Shown: positions 49,357 through 59,397 of the stretch, in pieces
How the letters are laid out: the number at the start of each line of letters is the position of its first letter
Numbering within the stretch: the first letter of the stretch is position 1
Position numbers and translations under genes: made by a program
Assembly (NCBI RefSeq): GCF_037974355.1
Contig: NZ_CP150235.1
Span: 3,348,001-3,412,000, forward strand
Direction: 5' to 3'
Origin: Paenibacillus sp. FSL R5-0517
GTDB taxonomy: Bacteria; Bacillota; Bacilli; Paenibacillales; Paenibacillaceae
Length of the DNA stretch: 64,000 bases
The notes under the pieces: generated by a model
Databases searched by the model: none
The model's input: the letters and a program-made list of their open reading frames with translations, nothing else
Told to the model about the DNA's origin: nothing

Positions 49357-51042
49357 ATGAAAAAAAGAAATGATTTGTGGAAAACGGTAAGTCTGGTCAT
49401 ACTGTCGGCCATGCTTGTGGCTGGCTGTAGCAAAGGGGAGAGTGCTTCCGAGACCGCACCGGCATCGGTACTCAAAGACGGAAAATATGATCCGCCAATG
49501 ACGATCACCATCGCCAAACAGCAGGATGAAAATGCGGGAAAGTATATCAATGGGGAGACCTTGAATGACAATGTCTTGACCCGTTGGGGTGAACAAAATC
49601 TGGGCATCAAGATCCAAACTACCCTGCTGGGCGGAGATGCCTCCCAGTATAATACCAAGCTGCGGCTGGCGTTGACGGGTTCGGAAAAACTACCAGACGT
49701 TCTGCCCGTCTATGATACCATGCTGGTCAATGATCTGATCGAGTCGGGGCAGGTCAAGGAGATTACGGAAGACATCTCCACTTACATGCCTGACCGGCTT
49801 AAAGAAATATACAAACAATATCCGACCACTTTCAATCCAGTGGTTAGGGATGGCAAGGTGTACGGGATGGCCATCGCGCCCAATCTGACGGAAGGCGAAG
49901 TCATGTTGATCCGCCAGGACTGGTTGGACCAATTGAATTTGAAAGCGCCAACAACGATTGAGGAGTTTGAGCAAGTCATCGCTGCGTTCAGCAATGAGGA
50001 CCCGGATGGGAACGGCAAGAAAGACACATACGGCTTTACATTCTCGGGTAAAGATTCCTACAACACAGGCTGGGTCAGCGATCCGGTCATGATTTTCAGC
50101 GCATACACGGGTAAACATCTTCCAAGGCAATGGCATAACGACAACGGCAAACTCACCTATGGATCTGTCGCTGCTGGCAACAAAGAGGCACTTGTCAAGT
50201 TACGCGATTGGTATGCAAAAGGGTACTTGAACAAAGAATTGGCCACCCAAGGGGCTTGGGACGCACTGTCCGATTTTACGGAGGGGAAAGCTGGCATTAT
50301 CATTGGTCGTCCTTGGCTTTACGACAGTGTGAAGGACGTAGAGAAGAACGTAGAGGGTGCAAAAATTAGTGCTTATCCGACCATTCAAGGCGTGAACGGT
50401 GATAAGACCTATCAGTCCGCCCAATTGAACGATGGTGTGTTCATGTTTAATAAGGACTTTCAGAACATGGAAGCCTTCTTCCTATACTACGACAAAATGT
50501 ACGACGCAGCGTTCAGCACGGGAGATTTCAAATACGGCTACGCTCAGGGATACGATTACGATATCGTCAACGACGAAGTGACTTTTGATCCAACGAAATT
50601 TAATAAGCCATTAGAGGCTATACAAGGCGTTGGGAAGATGGCATTCACCAAAAACACACCGAGTGTTGATGGTCCCGGCCAATCGTACTATGATCTGGCG
50701 AATGGTGTTAAAGCCGACACGGGCGTCCTCATTCAAAGCGCTTCAAAGGACCAAACGACCCAGGACGGATACCAGATTTCATATGAAAACAAGGATGTTT
50801 TGCTGCCCAATGCGTTTAATGGTCCACCAACACCAACGATGCAAAATGTATGGGAACAGTTGACCACCATGGAACAAGAAACTTTCACCAAAATTATATA
50901 TGGCAATGAGCCGCTTGAGGCATTTGATACCTTTGTCACACAGTGGCACGAAAAAGGCGGAGACACGGTTATCGAAGAAGTTAACGAATGGTACAACCAA
51001 GCCAGCGAGACGGATGTTATGACACTGATGAATTTGAAATAA
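49357..51042 (+). CDS. Extracellular oligosaccharide-binding lipoprotein
   Basis: 561-residue lipoprotein with lipobox LVAGC (Cys24) and a Ser/Ala/Glu-rich linker. The mature protein is a large family-1-type solute-binding protein; a DPDGNGKKDTYG segment near residue 215 is a calcium-binding-like loop also found in the binding protein at the right end of the window (62884). It would capture an oligosaccharide for the two upstream permeases. The downstream neighbour is a secreted GH43-like protein, which suggests the sugar arises from its substrate. Confidence 0.88.
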   Translation: MKKRNDLWKTVSLVILSAMLVAGCSKGESASETAPASVLKDGKYDPPMTITIAKQQDENAGKYINGETLNDNVLTRWGEQNLGIKIQTTLLGGDASQYNTKLRLALTGSEKLPDVLPVYDTMLVNDLIESGQVKEITEDISTYMPDRLKEIYKQYPTTFNPVVRDGKVYGMAIAPNLTEGEVMLIRQDWLDQLNLKAPTTIEEFEQVIAAFSNEDPDGNGKKDTYGFTFSGKDSYNTGWVSDPVMIFSAYTGKHLPRQWHNDNGKLTYGSVAAGNKEALVKLRDWYAKGYLNKELATQGAWDALSDFTEGKAGIIIGRPWLYDSVKDVEKNVEGAKISAYPTIQGVNGDKTYQSAQLNDGVFMFNKDFQNMEAFFLYYDKMYDAAFSTGDFKYGYAQGYDYDIVNDEVTFDPTKFNKPLEAIQGVGKMAFTKNTPSVDGPGQSYYDLANGVKADTGVLIQSASKDQTTQDGYQISYENKDVLLPNAFNGPPTPTMQNVWEQLTTMEQETFTKIIYGNEPLEAFDTFVTQWHEKGGDTVIEEVNEWYNQASETDVMTLMNLK

Positions 51043-51058
51043 AGTCAATTTTCACCTG

Positions 51059-51092
51059 AACCAGCCTTCCAACAACAGGGAGGTTGGTTTCC
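51059..51092 (+). terminator. Attenuator-like hairpin after the binding-protein gene
   Basis: AACCAGCCT pairs with AGGTTGGTT across a short loop, with only TTT following. It probably reduces, rather than stops, transcription into the next gene. Confidence 0.45.
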
Positions 51093-51113
51093 TAAAAAAG
51101 GAGATGATGAGAC

Positions 51114-52829
51114 ATGATCAAAGGTAAATCGTGGATGGCTGTCGTCATTGCATTGATGTTGTTAACTGTTCATTTAACGTCCTCAGCACAAACCGTTCAT
51201 GCGGCTGGTGAAGAGACCAAGATAGCTGCAACACTGTTTGTGTTGAAAAATGAATCTGACGTATCCAATGCCAAAATCCATTGGGCACCTGTATCGGGGG
51301 CGACTGCATACGAGTTGTACAGATCCGAGAACAATGCGCCATATACGTTAATACAGACCTTAACAGGTATAACGACGGATGATTACGAGCTCAACGTGGG
51401 TAACACGTATAAATACCAAGTGAAGGCATACGGTGGGACTTCCTTGTTAACCTCTGCGATCTCGCCAGAATACACCCCTTACAGTCTTCCAGATAACCTC
51501 ACAACTTTTGATAACACAACGCAATCCACTCTGATGCTCCCGAATGAACTTAAAGTGGGGGATACCTACTATAGGTTTAACTTTGTACAAAAGTCATCAG
51601 GCGGTTTTGGCGAAATGATTCAACAGACGTCAACAGATGATATCACATACGGTAACGACAAAGTGGTCCTTTCCTACACGGATCACCCCGATCTGGCGAA
51701 TTCCAAGTTTGAAGGGATTAACATCCTGTACCATGCGCCTACGAACAAATTTGTTTTTTGGGCTCACTATGAAAACAGTACAGACTACACGCTTGCCAGA
51801 GTATCTGTGGCTTCAGCAACGCCTGGAGAAGACTTTACATTTCACAAAAGCTTTCGGCCGGAAGGGAACGAATCCAGAGATATCTCCATTTTCAAAGATG
51901 ACGATGACTCAGCTTATCTGATCTCTACCGCCAATAATAATTCGGACACGATTCTGTATAAGTTAACCTCTGATTGGCTGGATGTGGATCATCAAGTATC
52001 TGTTATATATGAAAATCAACACAGGGAACTACCTAAAATGATCAAAAAGGATGGCATTTATTATTTGTTCTCTTCCCAAGCAGCAGGATGGTATCCGAGT
52101 ATTCCTTTGTATTCTTCCGCAGCAAGCATAGACGGAGATTGGTCTGAATTACGGACCATTGGCAACACATCAACCTTCTCGGCGCAGTCGGGTTCCGTTA
52201 TGCGGGTGAAGCCAAACACGGGTGACAACGTGGTTATGGTTGCGTATCGCTGGATGTTCGGTTGGGCAGGTACACAAAATGGAACAACAGAGGAACGATT
52301 GCTTCCCGTGTGGTTCTCCGATGGTTATGCATTTTATGATTATTTTGATCAAGTCCTGTACAACACAAGCGATGATACGCTAGTTCCAGTCCAAAATGGA
52401 AAACTCCTGTCACAAGGTAAACCGGCAACAGCGCAAACGGCTACCGGAACGAACCCTGCAAGTTATGCGAATGACGGCAACTATCAAACCGAATGGGTGG
52501 GCACAGGCAGTTCCTGGCCACATTGGTGGAAGGTCGATCTTGGCTCCGTTCAACCATTGAGTAATGTACAAATCTCCTGGTGGATGCAAAAAGGCTCTGA
52601 AGGATTTTACAAATATAAAATAGAAACCAGCACGGATAATGTAAACTGGACCGTGGCGTTGGATCGAACTAATAATACATCTTATGGCTTCACCTCAGAT
52701 TCTATATCGAACACTGCCGCTAGGTATGTACGGATTAATATGTTAAATGCGACGCTCCATAATAACCCTAACAACTGGTATACCCCAAGGTTATGGGAAG
52801 TGAAGGTATTTGGATTGGGTACTAATTAA
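51114..52829 (+). CDS. Secreted GH43-like protein with FN3 and discoidin domains
   Basis: 571-residue exported protein. A signal peptide (basic start, hydrophobic core, cleavage near AVHAAG-type site at ~residue 32) leads to a fibronectin-III-like domain (about 40-125). A five-blade propeller-like region follows (about 140-420) with SRDISIFKDDDDSAYLIS and ELPKMIKKDGIYYLFSS, the pattern of the GH43 beta-1,3-galactanase-like group. The end (about 430-571) is an F5/8-type (CBM32) sugar-binding domain. AAAAGGAGATGATGAG precedes the ATG. It follows the importer operon and likely releases oligosaccharides for it. The AHGG motif present in the next gene's N-terminus is missing here, so activity is uncertain. 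Confidence 0.82.
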   Translation: MIKGKSWMAVVIALMLLTVHLTSSAQTVHAAGEETKIAATLFVLKNESDVSNAKIHWAPVSGATAYELYRSENNAPYTLIQTLTGITTDDYELNVGNTYKYQVKAYGGTSLLTSAISPEYTPYSLPDNLTTFDNTTQSTLMLPNELKVGDTYYRFNFVQKSSGGFGEMIQQTSTDDITYGNDKVVLSYTDHPDLANSKFEGINILYHAPTNKFVFWAHYENSTDYTLARVSVASATPGEDFTFHKSFRPEGNESRDISIFKDDDDSAYLISTANNNSDTILYKLTSDWLDVDHQVSVIYENQHRELPKMIKKDGIYYLFSSQAAGWYPSIPLYSSAASIDGDWSELRTIGNTSTFSAQSGSVMRVKPNTGDNVVMVAYRWMFGWAGTQNGTTEERLLPVWFSDGYAFYDYFDQVLYNTSDDTLVPVQNGKLLSQGKPATAQTATGTNPASYANDGNYQTEWVGTGSSWPHWWKVDLGSVQPLSNVQISWWMQKGSEGFYKYKIETSTDNVNWTVALDRTNNTSYGFTSDSISNTAARYVRINMLNATLHNNPNNWYTPRLWEVKVFGLGTN

Positions 52830-52870
52830 ACGATGTTTTTAAAAGAAAAGAAGAGAAGAGAGGTAACGGT

Positions 52871-53809
52871 GTGAATAATCAATTAACCAATGGTGGCATC
52901 TGGTATGATTCAAGCGGTCAGCCGATCCACGCCCATGGTGGACATATATTATTCCATGACGATTATTATTACTGGTATGGCGAAGATCGAAGAGACGATA
53001 TATATGTGAGTTGTTATCGTTCCAAGGATCTATTCAACTGGGAGTTTCGAAGCCATATCATTACGATATCTACTCCAGTGGCATCCATTCGAGTTCGGAC
53101 GAATCTGAGATTAATGAGTGACAAAGGCGGAAAGGTCAATCTCGAACGACCTAAAGTGCTGTTCAACGCGGTGACCAAGAAGTTCGTACTTTGGGTTCAC
53201 TATGAGAATGGTGATAATTATAACGATGCCGCATGCGCCATCGCCACCTCGGATTATCCGGATAGCCATTTTGTTTATCATGGTAGCTTTAATCCCTATG
53301 GGTATATGTCGCGTGACTGCACACTCTTTCAGGACGATGACGGAAAGGCATATTTCATTTCAGCTGCAAGAGACAATGCGGATCTTCATATCTATCGACT
53401 ACAGGAGGATTATCTTAATGTGGAACGTCTTGTCGAAACGTTGTGGCAGGGGGAGTATCGGGAGGCGCCAGCCGTATTCAAGCGGAATGGAAAGTATTAT
53501 ATGCTGAGTTCATTTTGCACCGGTTGGGAACCCAATCAAGGGAAGTTCGCGATAGCTGATACGATGGATGGCCCATGGGGAATGCTCAGCGACTTTGGGG
53601 ATGAAACGACGTATCGAACGTAGCCAGCGTTTGTGCTGAAGCGATCAGAGGAGTACCTGTACTTTGCGGATCGCTGGAACGGATCGGACTACTTTCAGTC
53701 CAGCTATGTGGTACTGCCCATTGAGTTCAATGGGGACATTCCCATTCTAAAGGAGTATGCCACGTTATCTTTGCGAGAAGATGCACATCTGATTCATTTT
53801 GAACGCTAA
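52871..53809 (+). pseudogene. GH43 family glycosidase gene interrupted by an in-frame TAG
   Basis: The frame would encode 312 residues plus one stop. It opens with a GH43 beta-1,3-galactanase-like start (HAHGGHILFHDDYYYWYGE) and contains SRDCTLFQDDDGKAYFIS and REAPAVFKRNGKYYMLSSF. A single TAG at codon 251 (53621-53623) cuts it after 250 residues. The same frame continues without a shift through PAFVLKRSEEYLYFADRWNG to a TAA at 53807-53809, and this tail looks like the missing last blade. A CAG-to-TAG change is the simplest cause. No signal peptide, so the enzyme would be cytosolic. GTG 52871 follows AGAGAGG. The truncated product may be inactive. Confidence 0.8.
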
Positions 53810-53833
53810 TTTAACGATAAAACGACTGATGAG

Positions 53834-53877
53834 AAAAGACTTTGATCCTACGAAAAATGTAGGTTCAAAGTCTTTTT
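53834..53877 (+). terminator. Intrinsic terminator after the GH43 gene
   Basis: AAAAGACTTTGA...CTAC pairs with GTAG...TTCAAAGTCTTTT (one mismatch) and ends in T's; it lies between convergent genes. Confidence 0.85.
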
Positions 53878-53886
53878 GCACAAATT

Positions 53887-54414
53887 TTATAATTTCAAAT
53901 CTAACGAATAACGATCGCGAAGTACGGATAAATGGTGGAGCTCATGTCCAGCCATAACATATGCTATCGATCGAGTTGAAGCAGGATTCTCACTGACGAG
54001 TCCTCTACAGAGCCAAGCTTCCGGCGTGAGGCGACGGAGCATTAGAATGGTTGAGCGGCGTGTAACGGCATATTCTTCACTCAAATCGGCCAGTGTATAC
54101 GCATTGAAGGGATGGCTCTGCATAAGCACGTCCTGATCGTAACCGGGATGATTCGTTTTGTCACCTCTGGCGATACGAAGCAATCGGCTGCTCATAATGC
54201 GTTCGTTATCCAGAAGATGGCCGATGACCTCCTTCACGCTCCATTTGCCTTCGTCGTAACGATAATTTGCTTGCTCCTCTGTTAATGAAGAGAGCAACGT
54301 TGGTACGATATTGGCTTGCAGTTCCAAGCGTTCGATGATGTTCCCTTCAGGCACAAGCCGGATATAACCTTCATAAAAAGCTCCATATTCATCTGTGTTA
54401 GGTCGTTCAACCAT
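53887..54414 (-). CDS. DinB superfamily protein
   Basis: 175-residue cytosolic protein of the DinB/YfiT four-helix fold. Candidate metal-ligand His residues stand in KEVIGHLLDNE and VMAGHELHHLSVL, the typical spacing of this family. Members include bacillithiol-S-transferases and thiol-dependent enzymes; the function here is unknown. ATG 54414 has GAAGGAGG upstream; an in-frame upstream ATG overlaps that region without a ribosome binding site. Confidence 0.83.
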   Translation of the reverse strand: MVERPNTDEYGAFYEGYIRLVPEGNIIERLELQANIVPTLLSSLTEEQANYRYDEGKWSVKEVIGHLLDNERIMSSRLLRIARGDKTNHPGYDQDVLMQSHPFNAYTLADLSEEYAVTRRSTILMLRRLTPEAWLCRGLVSENPASTRSIAYVMAGHELHHLSVLRDRYSLDLKL

Positions 54415-54559
54415 GGTAATGCCTCCTTCGGTATTCATAACTATGGAATATATTGTAGCATATATCTTGCTACCAGCATTAAGATAGGCCCATTCGCTTG
54501 ATTGGCAGAAGGGCCGTTTCATGTGATTTGAACATTATATGTCGTTGGGGTGACTACGT

Positions 54560-56581
54560 CTAATCTGTACGTCCTATGCCTTTTTTCTGAACAAATTTCT
54601 CCAAAACCTCGAAAGACTCAGTCACATTTTTGAAGGGCAACGTGTCCAGCACTTGTTCCCGGTAACTCTTTTTTGCCGCTGCGCTGAGACGGGAGTCAAG
54701 TATGCTGAGTATGCCAAGGTCGGTTTCACTACGAATCAAGCGACCCGTTCCTTGCCTTAACCGAAGAAGCATGTCTGGTACAAACACCTCCATGAACGGA
54801 TTCTTCGTTACAGATTCCTTATATTCATAAACAGGGTCGGAAGGAACAGGGAAGGGCAGACGGAAAATAATAATCTGTGACAGGTCAGAACCCTCGATAT
54901 TCACACCTTCCCAGAATACTCCGGTACCCAGGAGTACACCTTTGCTTTTCCTGAACTCAGCGATAACACTGTCCTGGGAAGATCCCTTTTTTTGAACATG
55001 GACTGCCCATGTATTTTCACTTCCCCTTGAAATCAACTTTTGGTGAATGTACTTCATGTCCTCCTTTGCTGAGAAAAGGACGATGGTTCTACCGTGAGTC
55101 AGATTACAGAGTTCAACCAGTTCCTTATAAGCTGCTTCAAGATAGTTTTCGCGCTGGTCATGGTCGTAATATGGAACGTTGTTCGAGATGTACATCATGG
55201 CATGATTGGTGTAGTCAAAAGGGGAGGATTTGCGATCCATGAACTCCCCCGTATACCCGAGGGAATGTGCCAGATAAGCATATTGTTCCTCCAGTGTATC
55301 TCCGCCTTGGCACAGCGTTGCCGACGTTAGGATGACGGGCACCTTGTCATTAAATAAGGCGTATTTCAGGAACTGGCTGATATCTTTGGGACAGATGCTG
55401 ATCGTGGCTGCACCGAGAGGACTGCTTGCCCATAAGAGATAGTTATCTTCTTTTTCTATCAAGACATGAATGAGGGCAATAAGCCCGTTGATGGCTTCAA
55501 AAGCGTCATCGATCTCCCGCTCATGGCGTGAGGTCAAAATGGAAAGGCGTAGACTGAAATCTTTCAAATCACTCAACGCTTGGTTCAACGGTATTCCTTT
55601 GATCTCCGACACTTTGATTCGGTCGTTATCCTGCTTGGCGTGGTGGAGCAGATCCACATTTACCTGTTTGAATATATGCCGGACACATTTTTTAATAAAA
55701 TTGGATTGTGAAAAGAGCCCTTTATCCCCGGACTGCTTCGTGAGCAGCTGCACCGTGGTATCCAGAACGCGGCAGATTCCCCGGTAAGTGAACTCCAGTG
55801 TTCTGGCGTCTCGAACTTTTGCTTCCAGATTATGCGCTTCATCAATGACGATCAGAGCAGGCTGTTCCGAGATAATACGCTTGGTTCCTTCTTTTTTCTT
55901 CATCAAATCCCGGATGAGCAGGTCTTGGTTCACGATAATAAAATCAATCTCATGAGCTTTTGCATTCAATTTTGCTCTCATATCATAAAACAAACATGCA
56001 TTTTTATGCTGGCAACGTTCAAATTTGCAATCATTCACGGAAACGTGGGACCATTCGGCATCACTAACTCCAGCTTTAATATCAGCTCGCTCATCAATCT
56101 CATAATCTAATATGCGCTGGGCAAGAGGAGACACGGACGGGTTGGGATCATCAGACCTGATTAATTCCGCAGCCCTGCTTCGGCAAGCGTACTGACCCAT
56201 GCCTTTCCCCACAACGGAACGAACCGTTGAGAATCCCAACCGACTGCCAATGATCCTTAAATCTTTATGTATCTGTTCCGAAAGCTGAATGGAGGATGTA
56301 GCTATAATGACAGGTTTCTGAGACATTTGATTCGTGAGCAGACTTGGTATCAGGTACGCAAAAGATTTTCCGATTCCAACACCAGCTTCAATCATGGCAT
56401 GATGTCCATGGATATAAGCATCGGCGATATCGAGTGACATTTCTTGCTGTCCGTTCCGCTCTCTAAGACCGATTCGGGGGAACCGGTCATATATTCGGAA
56501 GATCGCGTTAACCATAGAACGTTCGATTTCCTTTTGCGGTTCCCGTTGATTTTTTTTATAGAGTTCATTCAACCAATTCAT
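54560..56581 (-). CDS. DinG/YoaA-type ATP-dependent DNA helicase
   Basis: 673-residue superfamily-2 (XPD-like) helicase. Motif I is EAGVGIGKSFAYL, motif II VIDEAHN, and four Cys (one in QYACRSR, three in DCKFERCQHKNAC) form the expected iron-sulfur cluster. Motif VI lies in RLRQGTGRLIRSETD. It lacks the N-terminal exonuclease domain of Bacillus DinG, so it is the shorter YoaA/DinG form. Such helicases unwind damage-associated or R-loop structures in the cytosol. The start ATG 56581 has GGAGGGCG upstream. Stands alone. Confidence 0.88.
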   Translation of the reverse strand: MNWLNELYKKNQREPQKEIERSMVNAIFRIYDRFPRIGLRERNGQQEMSLDIADAYIHGHHAMIEAGVGIGKSFAYLIPSLLTNQMSQKPVIIATSSIQLSEQIHKDLRIIGSRLGFSTVRSVVGKGMGQYACRSRAAELIRSDDPNPSVSPLAQRILDYEIDERADIKAGVSDAEWSHVSVNDCKFERCQHKNACLFYDMRAKLNAKAHEIDFIIVNQDLLIRDLMKKKEGTKRIISEQPALIVIDEAHNLEAKVRDARTLEFTYRGICRVLDTTVQLLTKQSGDKGLFSQSNFIKKCVRHIFKQVNVDLLHHAKQDNDRIKVSEIKGIPLNQALSDLKDFSLRLSILTSRHEREIDDAFEAINGLIALIHVLIEKEDNYLLWASSPLGAATISICPKDISQFLKYALFNDKVPVILTSATLCQGGDTLEEQYAYLAHSLGYTGEFMDRKSSPFDYTNHAMMYISNNVPYYDHDQRENYLEAAYKELVELCNLTHGRTIVLFSAKEDMKYIHQKLISRGSENTWAVHVQKKGSSQDSVIAEFRKSKGVLLGTGVFWEGVNIEGSDLSQIIIFRLPFPVPSDPVYEYKESVTKNPFMEVFVPDMLLRLRQGTGRLIRSETDLGILSILDSRLSAAAKKSYREQVLDTLPFKNVTESFEVLEKFVQKKGIGRTD

Positions 56582-56641
56582 AACGATCGCCCTCCTTCCG
56601 AATGATGATCTTCTTGTACTGAATTTTGGAGACGATTTACT

Positions 56642-58120
56642 TCACAATGGAGTGTTCACGGCATTTTTTAATCTGGATACGCCTTCCTGTAATTGTTCAT
56701 CTGACAAATGTGCAAAAGATAAATAGATCCCATACTTCGTACCATCAGATGTTGAACTGTTGACTTCTGAGTATACCACACCTTGTAATCTAGCTGATGC
56801 CCGAAAGGCCTCATAAGTGGTCACATTACCTCGCCACCAGCCAAACACGTGCAGACCTGCTTCATTCTCTACCCAATCAAACCATGTCGAGAGCTGCTGG
56901 TTCAACAGTTTGAGTAAGAGATGGAATTTACGACTGTACAGACGATTCATCCTGCGCAGATGCCGCTCATATTGACCGCTTGTCATAAATGCTGCTAATG
57001 CTCGTTGTTCAATCAGGTTGACGGGTCGTGGCTCGTATAATGCCTGCGCCTTTCTAAAGGTATCCGCCAAGGTAGGGGGAAGAACCACATAGCCAAGTCG
57101 TACTTCTAAAGGCAAGGTTTTTGTGAAGCTGCCGAGGTAGATAACACGACCTGCTTTATCAAGTGTTTTTAGCGGTTCAACATGCATTCCACGATATCGG
57201 AATTCACTATCATAATCATCTTCGACAATCATGGCATCATGCCGATGTGCCCAGTCCAGCAAGGTTTGTCTGCGCTCAAGGCTGAGCATCTCGCCAGTAG
57301 GAAATTGTCGTGACGGCGTGACAAACAACATGCGAGCTGCCCAGTCTTGAGGTACAACTCCCTGGCCATCAAGATTGGCTTCTATCAACTTTGCACCCGC
57401 AGCCCAAATAGCTTGAGATATCCCGACATAACAAGGACTCTCTGTTACTACATAATCCCCTGGATCTGCAAGTAACTGAGTGAGTAGAGCTATGGCTTGC
57501 ATGGAACCTGCAGTCACGGCGATATGATCCGGATCGATTTGAATTCCCCGCATTCTCCGAAGATAGGCAGCAATGGCTTCTCTCAATCTAGGCTCACCTG
57601 TTGAACTCACCATAGCAGAGGTTGTTTCCAGGTGATGCTCACGATGCCTTATCTCTGCATACAATCGATTATTCCATTCATCGTAAGGAAACTTGGAGAA
57701 ATCAGGTTGGTATTTGCTAAAGTCGATCACTTCGTCGCTCTCCATACTGAAACTATTGGTATGTGCATCTCTTTGAATCGTCTGTTGTCCCAACTGCTGA
57801 ATACGATTCCCCCAGGCTGATAAGTGATGGGTACACGCTTTCTCGGTGGACGCATCATTGTTCAAATCCAACTGATACGCGACAAAGGTTCCTCTTCCAT
57901 GCTCAGAAAGAATGTAACCTTGCGCAGTCAACGTATCATACACTTGATTCACGGTTCCCCGGGAAATGTGATACGTCGCAGCCAACTCTCTGGTCGAGGG
58001 TAACTTCTCACCATATATTAGATTGCCTTCATGAATAGCATCACGAATCGCATGATAAAGAGCCTTCATCTTGGTATATTTTCGGTTTAAATATGAACTG
58101 TAAGCTACGTGAAATTGCAT
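56642..58120 (-). CDS. pdxR: MocR/PdxR-type regulator (GntR helix-turn-helix + aminotransferase domain)
   Basis: 492-residue protein. An N-terminal GntR winged helix (KLPSTRELAATYHISRGTVNQVYDTL) is fused to an aspartate-aminotransferase-like domain whose PLP-binding Lys lies in YLGSFTKTL. PdxR-type proteins sense PLP and regulate pdxST. It is divergent from pdxS with about 150 bases between, the arrangement expected for PdxR. ATG 58120 follows TGGAGGG; a longer in-frame start overlaps that site. Confidence 0.88.
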   Translation of the reverse strand: MQFHVAYSSYLNRKYTKMKALYHAIRDAIHEGNLIYGEKLPSTRELAATYHISRGTVNQVYDTLTAQGYILSEHGRGTFVAYQLDLNNDASTEKACTHHLSAWGNRIQQLGQQTIQRDAHTNSFSMESDEVIDFSKYQPDFSKFPYDEWNNRLYAEIRHREHHLETTSAMVSSTGEPRLREAIAAYLRRMRGIQIDPDHIAVTAGSMQAIALLTQLLADPGDYVVTESPCYVGISQAIWAAGAKLIEANLDGQGVVPQDWAARMLFVTPSRQFPTGEMLSLERRQTLLDWAHRHDAMIVEDDYDSEFRYRGMHVEPLKTLDKAGRVIYLGSFTKTLPLEVRLGYVVLPPTLADTFRKAQALYEPRPVNLIEQRALAAFMTSGQYERHLRRMNRLYSRKFHLLLKLLNQQLSTWFDWVENEAGLHVFGWWRGNVTTYEAFRASARLQGVVYSEVNSSTSDGTKYGIYLSFAHLSDEQLQEGVSRLKNAVNTPL

Positions 58121-58269
58121 ATGCCCTCCAGAGTTATCATTGAAGTGGTACAATAAAAATCGAAATTATTGGATCTTTTTATATGACCATTCTCATTTTA
58201 TACTAAATCATAGTTTAGAGCGATGCCTTTATTGAAAATCACCCAAAAGTTAATAGGAGGTCTACAATT

Positions 58270-59151
58270 ATGCAAACAGGTACAGATCGTGTAAAAAGAG
58301 GAATGGCTGAGATGCAAAAAGGTGGCGTCATCATGGACGTTATGAACGCAGAGCAAGCTAAAATCGCTGAGGCGGCAGGGGCAACAGCAGTTATGGCTCT
58401 TGAGCGGGTGCCTTCTGATATTCGCGCAGCCGGCGGTGTAGCCCGCATGGCAGATCCAACGATCGTTGAAGAAGTTATGAAAGTTGTGTCTATTCCAGTT
58501 ATGGCCAAAGCACGTATCGGTCATTACATAGAAGCCAAAGTGCTTGAATCACTGGGTGTGGACTATCTCGATGAAAGTGAAGTTCTTACTCCTGCAGACG
58601 AAGTGTTCCATATTGATAAACATGAGTTCACTGTACCATTTGTATGTGGAGCCAAAGATTTGGGAGAGGCTCTTCGCCGTATTGGCGAGGGAGCATCCAT
58701 GATTCGTACAAAAGGCGAGCCAGGAACGGGCAACATTGTAGAGGCAGTTCGTCATATGCGCCTAATTAACAGCCAGCTTCGAAAAGTGCAAAACATGTCC
58801 AAGGACGAGCTGTATGCTGAAGCCAAAAACCTGGGTGTAGCTTATGAGTTACTCCGCGAAATTCATGAAAATGGCAAACTTCCTGTCGTAAACTTTGCAG
58901 CAGGTGGTGTAGCTACTCCGGCGGATGCAGCACTAATGATGCACCTTGGAGCAGATGGTGTGTTTGTAGGATCAGGTATTTTCAAATCAGATAACCCTGA
59001 GAAATTCGCTCGTGCCATCGTTGAAGCTACAACACATTACACGGATTACAAACTGATTGCCGAAGTATCCAAAAACTTGGGCGCCCCTATGAAAGGGATC
59101 GAAATTTCTAAGTTGGCTCCAGAAGAGCGCATGTCCAACCGCGGTTGGTAA
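58270..59151 (+). CDS. pdxS: Pyridoxal 5'-phosphate synthase subunit PdxS
   Basis: 293-residue synthase of the deoxyxylulose-5-phosphate-independent route. It makes PLP from ribose-5-phosphate, glyceraldehyde-3-phosphate and ammonia. Highly conserved PdxS features are [22 protein letters not shown] with its catalytic Lys and the second Lys in [17 protein letters not shown]. Length and sequence fit the family closely. AATAGGAGG precedes the ATG. The glutaminase partner gene pdxT, usually next in the operon, is not here; a terminator follows instead. Probably controlled by the divergent PdxR-like gene. Confidence 0.95.
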   Translation: MQTGTDRVKRGMAEMQKGGVIMDVMNAEQAKIAEAAGATAVMALERVPSDIRAAGGVARMADPTIVEEVMKVVSIPVMAKARIGHYIEAKVLESLGVDYLDESEVLTPADEVFHIDKHEFTVPFVCGAKDLGEALRRIGEGASMIRTKGEPGTGNIVEAVRHMRLINSQLRKVQNMSKDELYAEAKNLGVAYELLREIHENGKLPVVNFAAGGVATPADAALMMHLGADGVFVGSGIFKSDNPEKFARAIVEATTHYTDYKLIAEVSKNLGAPMKGIEISKLAPEERMSNRGW

Positions 59152-59189
59152 GAACAGATTTAACAGCTGGAGTATGAATAGTGTCAAGC

Positions 59190-59225
59190 AAAGCCGATCC
59201 ATAGACAAAATGGATCGGCTTTTTG
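59190..59225 (+). terminator. Intrinsic terminator of pdxS
   Basis: AGCCGATCCA (59192-59201) and TGGATCGGCT (59211-59220) form a perfect stem followed by T's. Confidence 0.9.
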
Positions 59226-59286
59226 GTTATTGTTGACAAATACAAGCAAAAAGGCGAAGAAAAGAATAGCTGTGCAGTCATCAAAT

Positions 59287-59305
59287 GAGAATGATTATGA
59301 TTATC
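59287..59305 (+). promoter_or_regulatory. Fur box before the siderophore-binding-protein gene
   Basis: GAGAATGATTATGATTATC matches the Fur consensus GATAATGATAATCATTATC at 16 of 19 positions. It lies about 93 bases before the start of the iron-siderophore binding protein. Confidence 0.8.
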
Positions 59306-59397
59306 ATTTACGTAATTCGACATTTGCTGTATACTGACATTAACTATTTTACATAATGCACAAATAGAAAAATAAAAATGAAAAGGGAGAGAATCAA

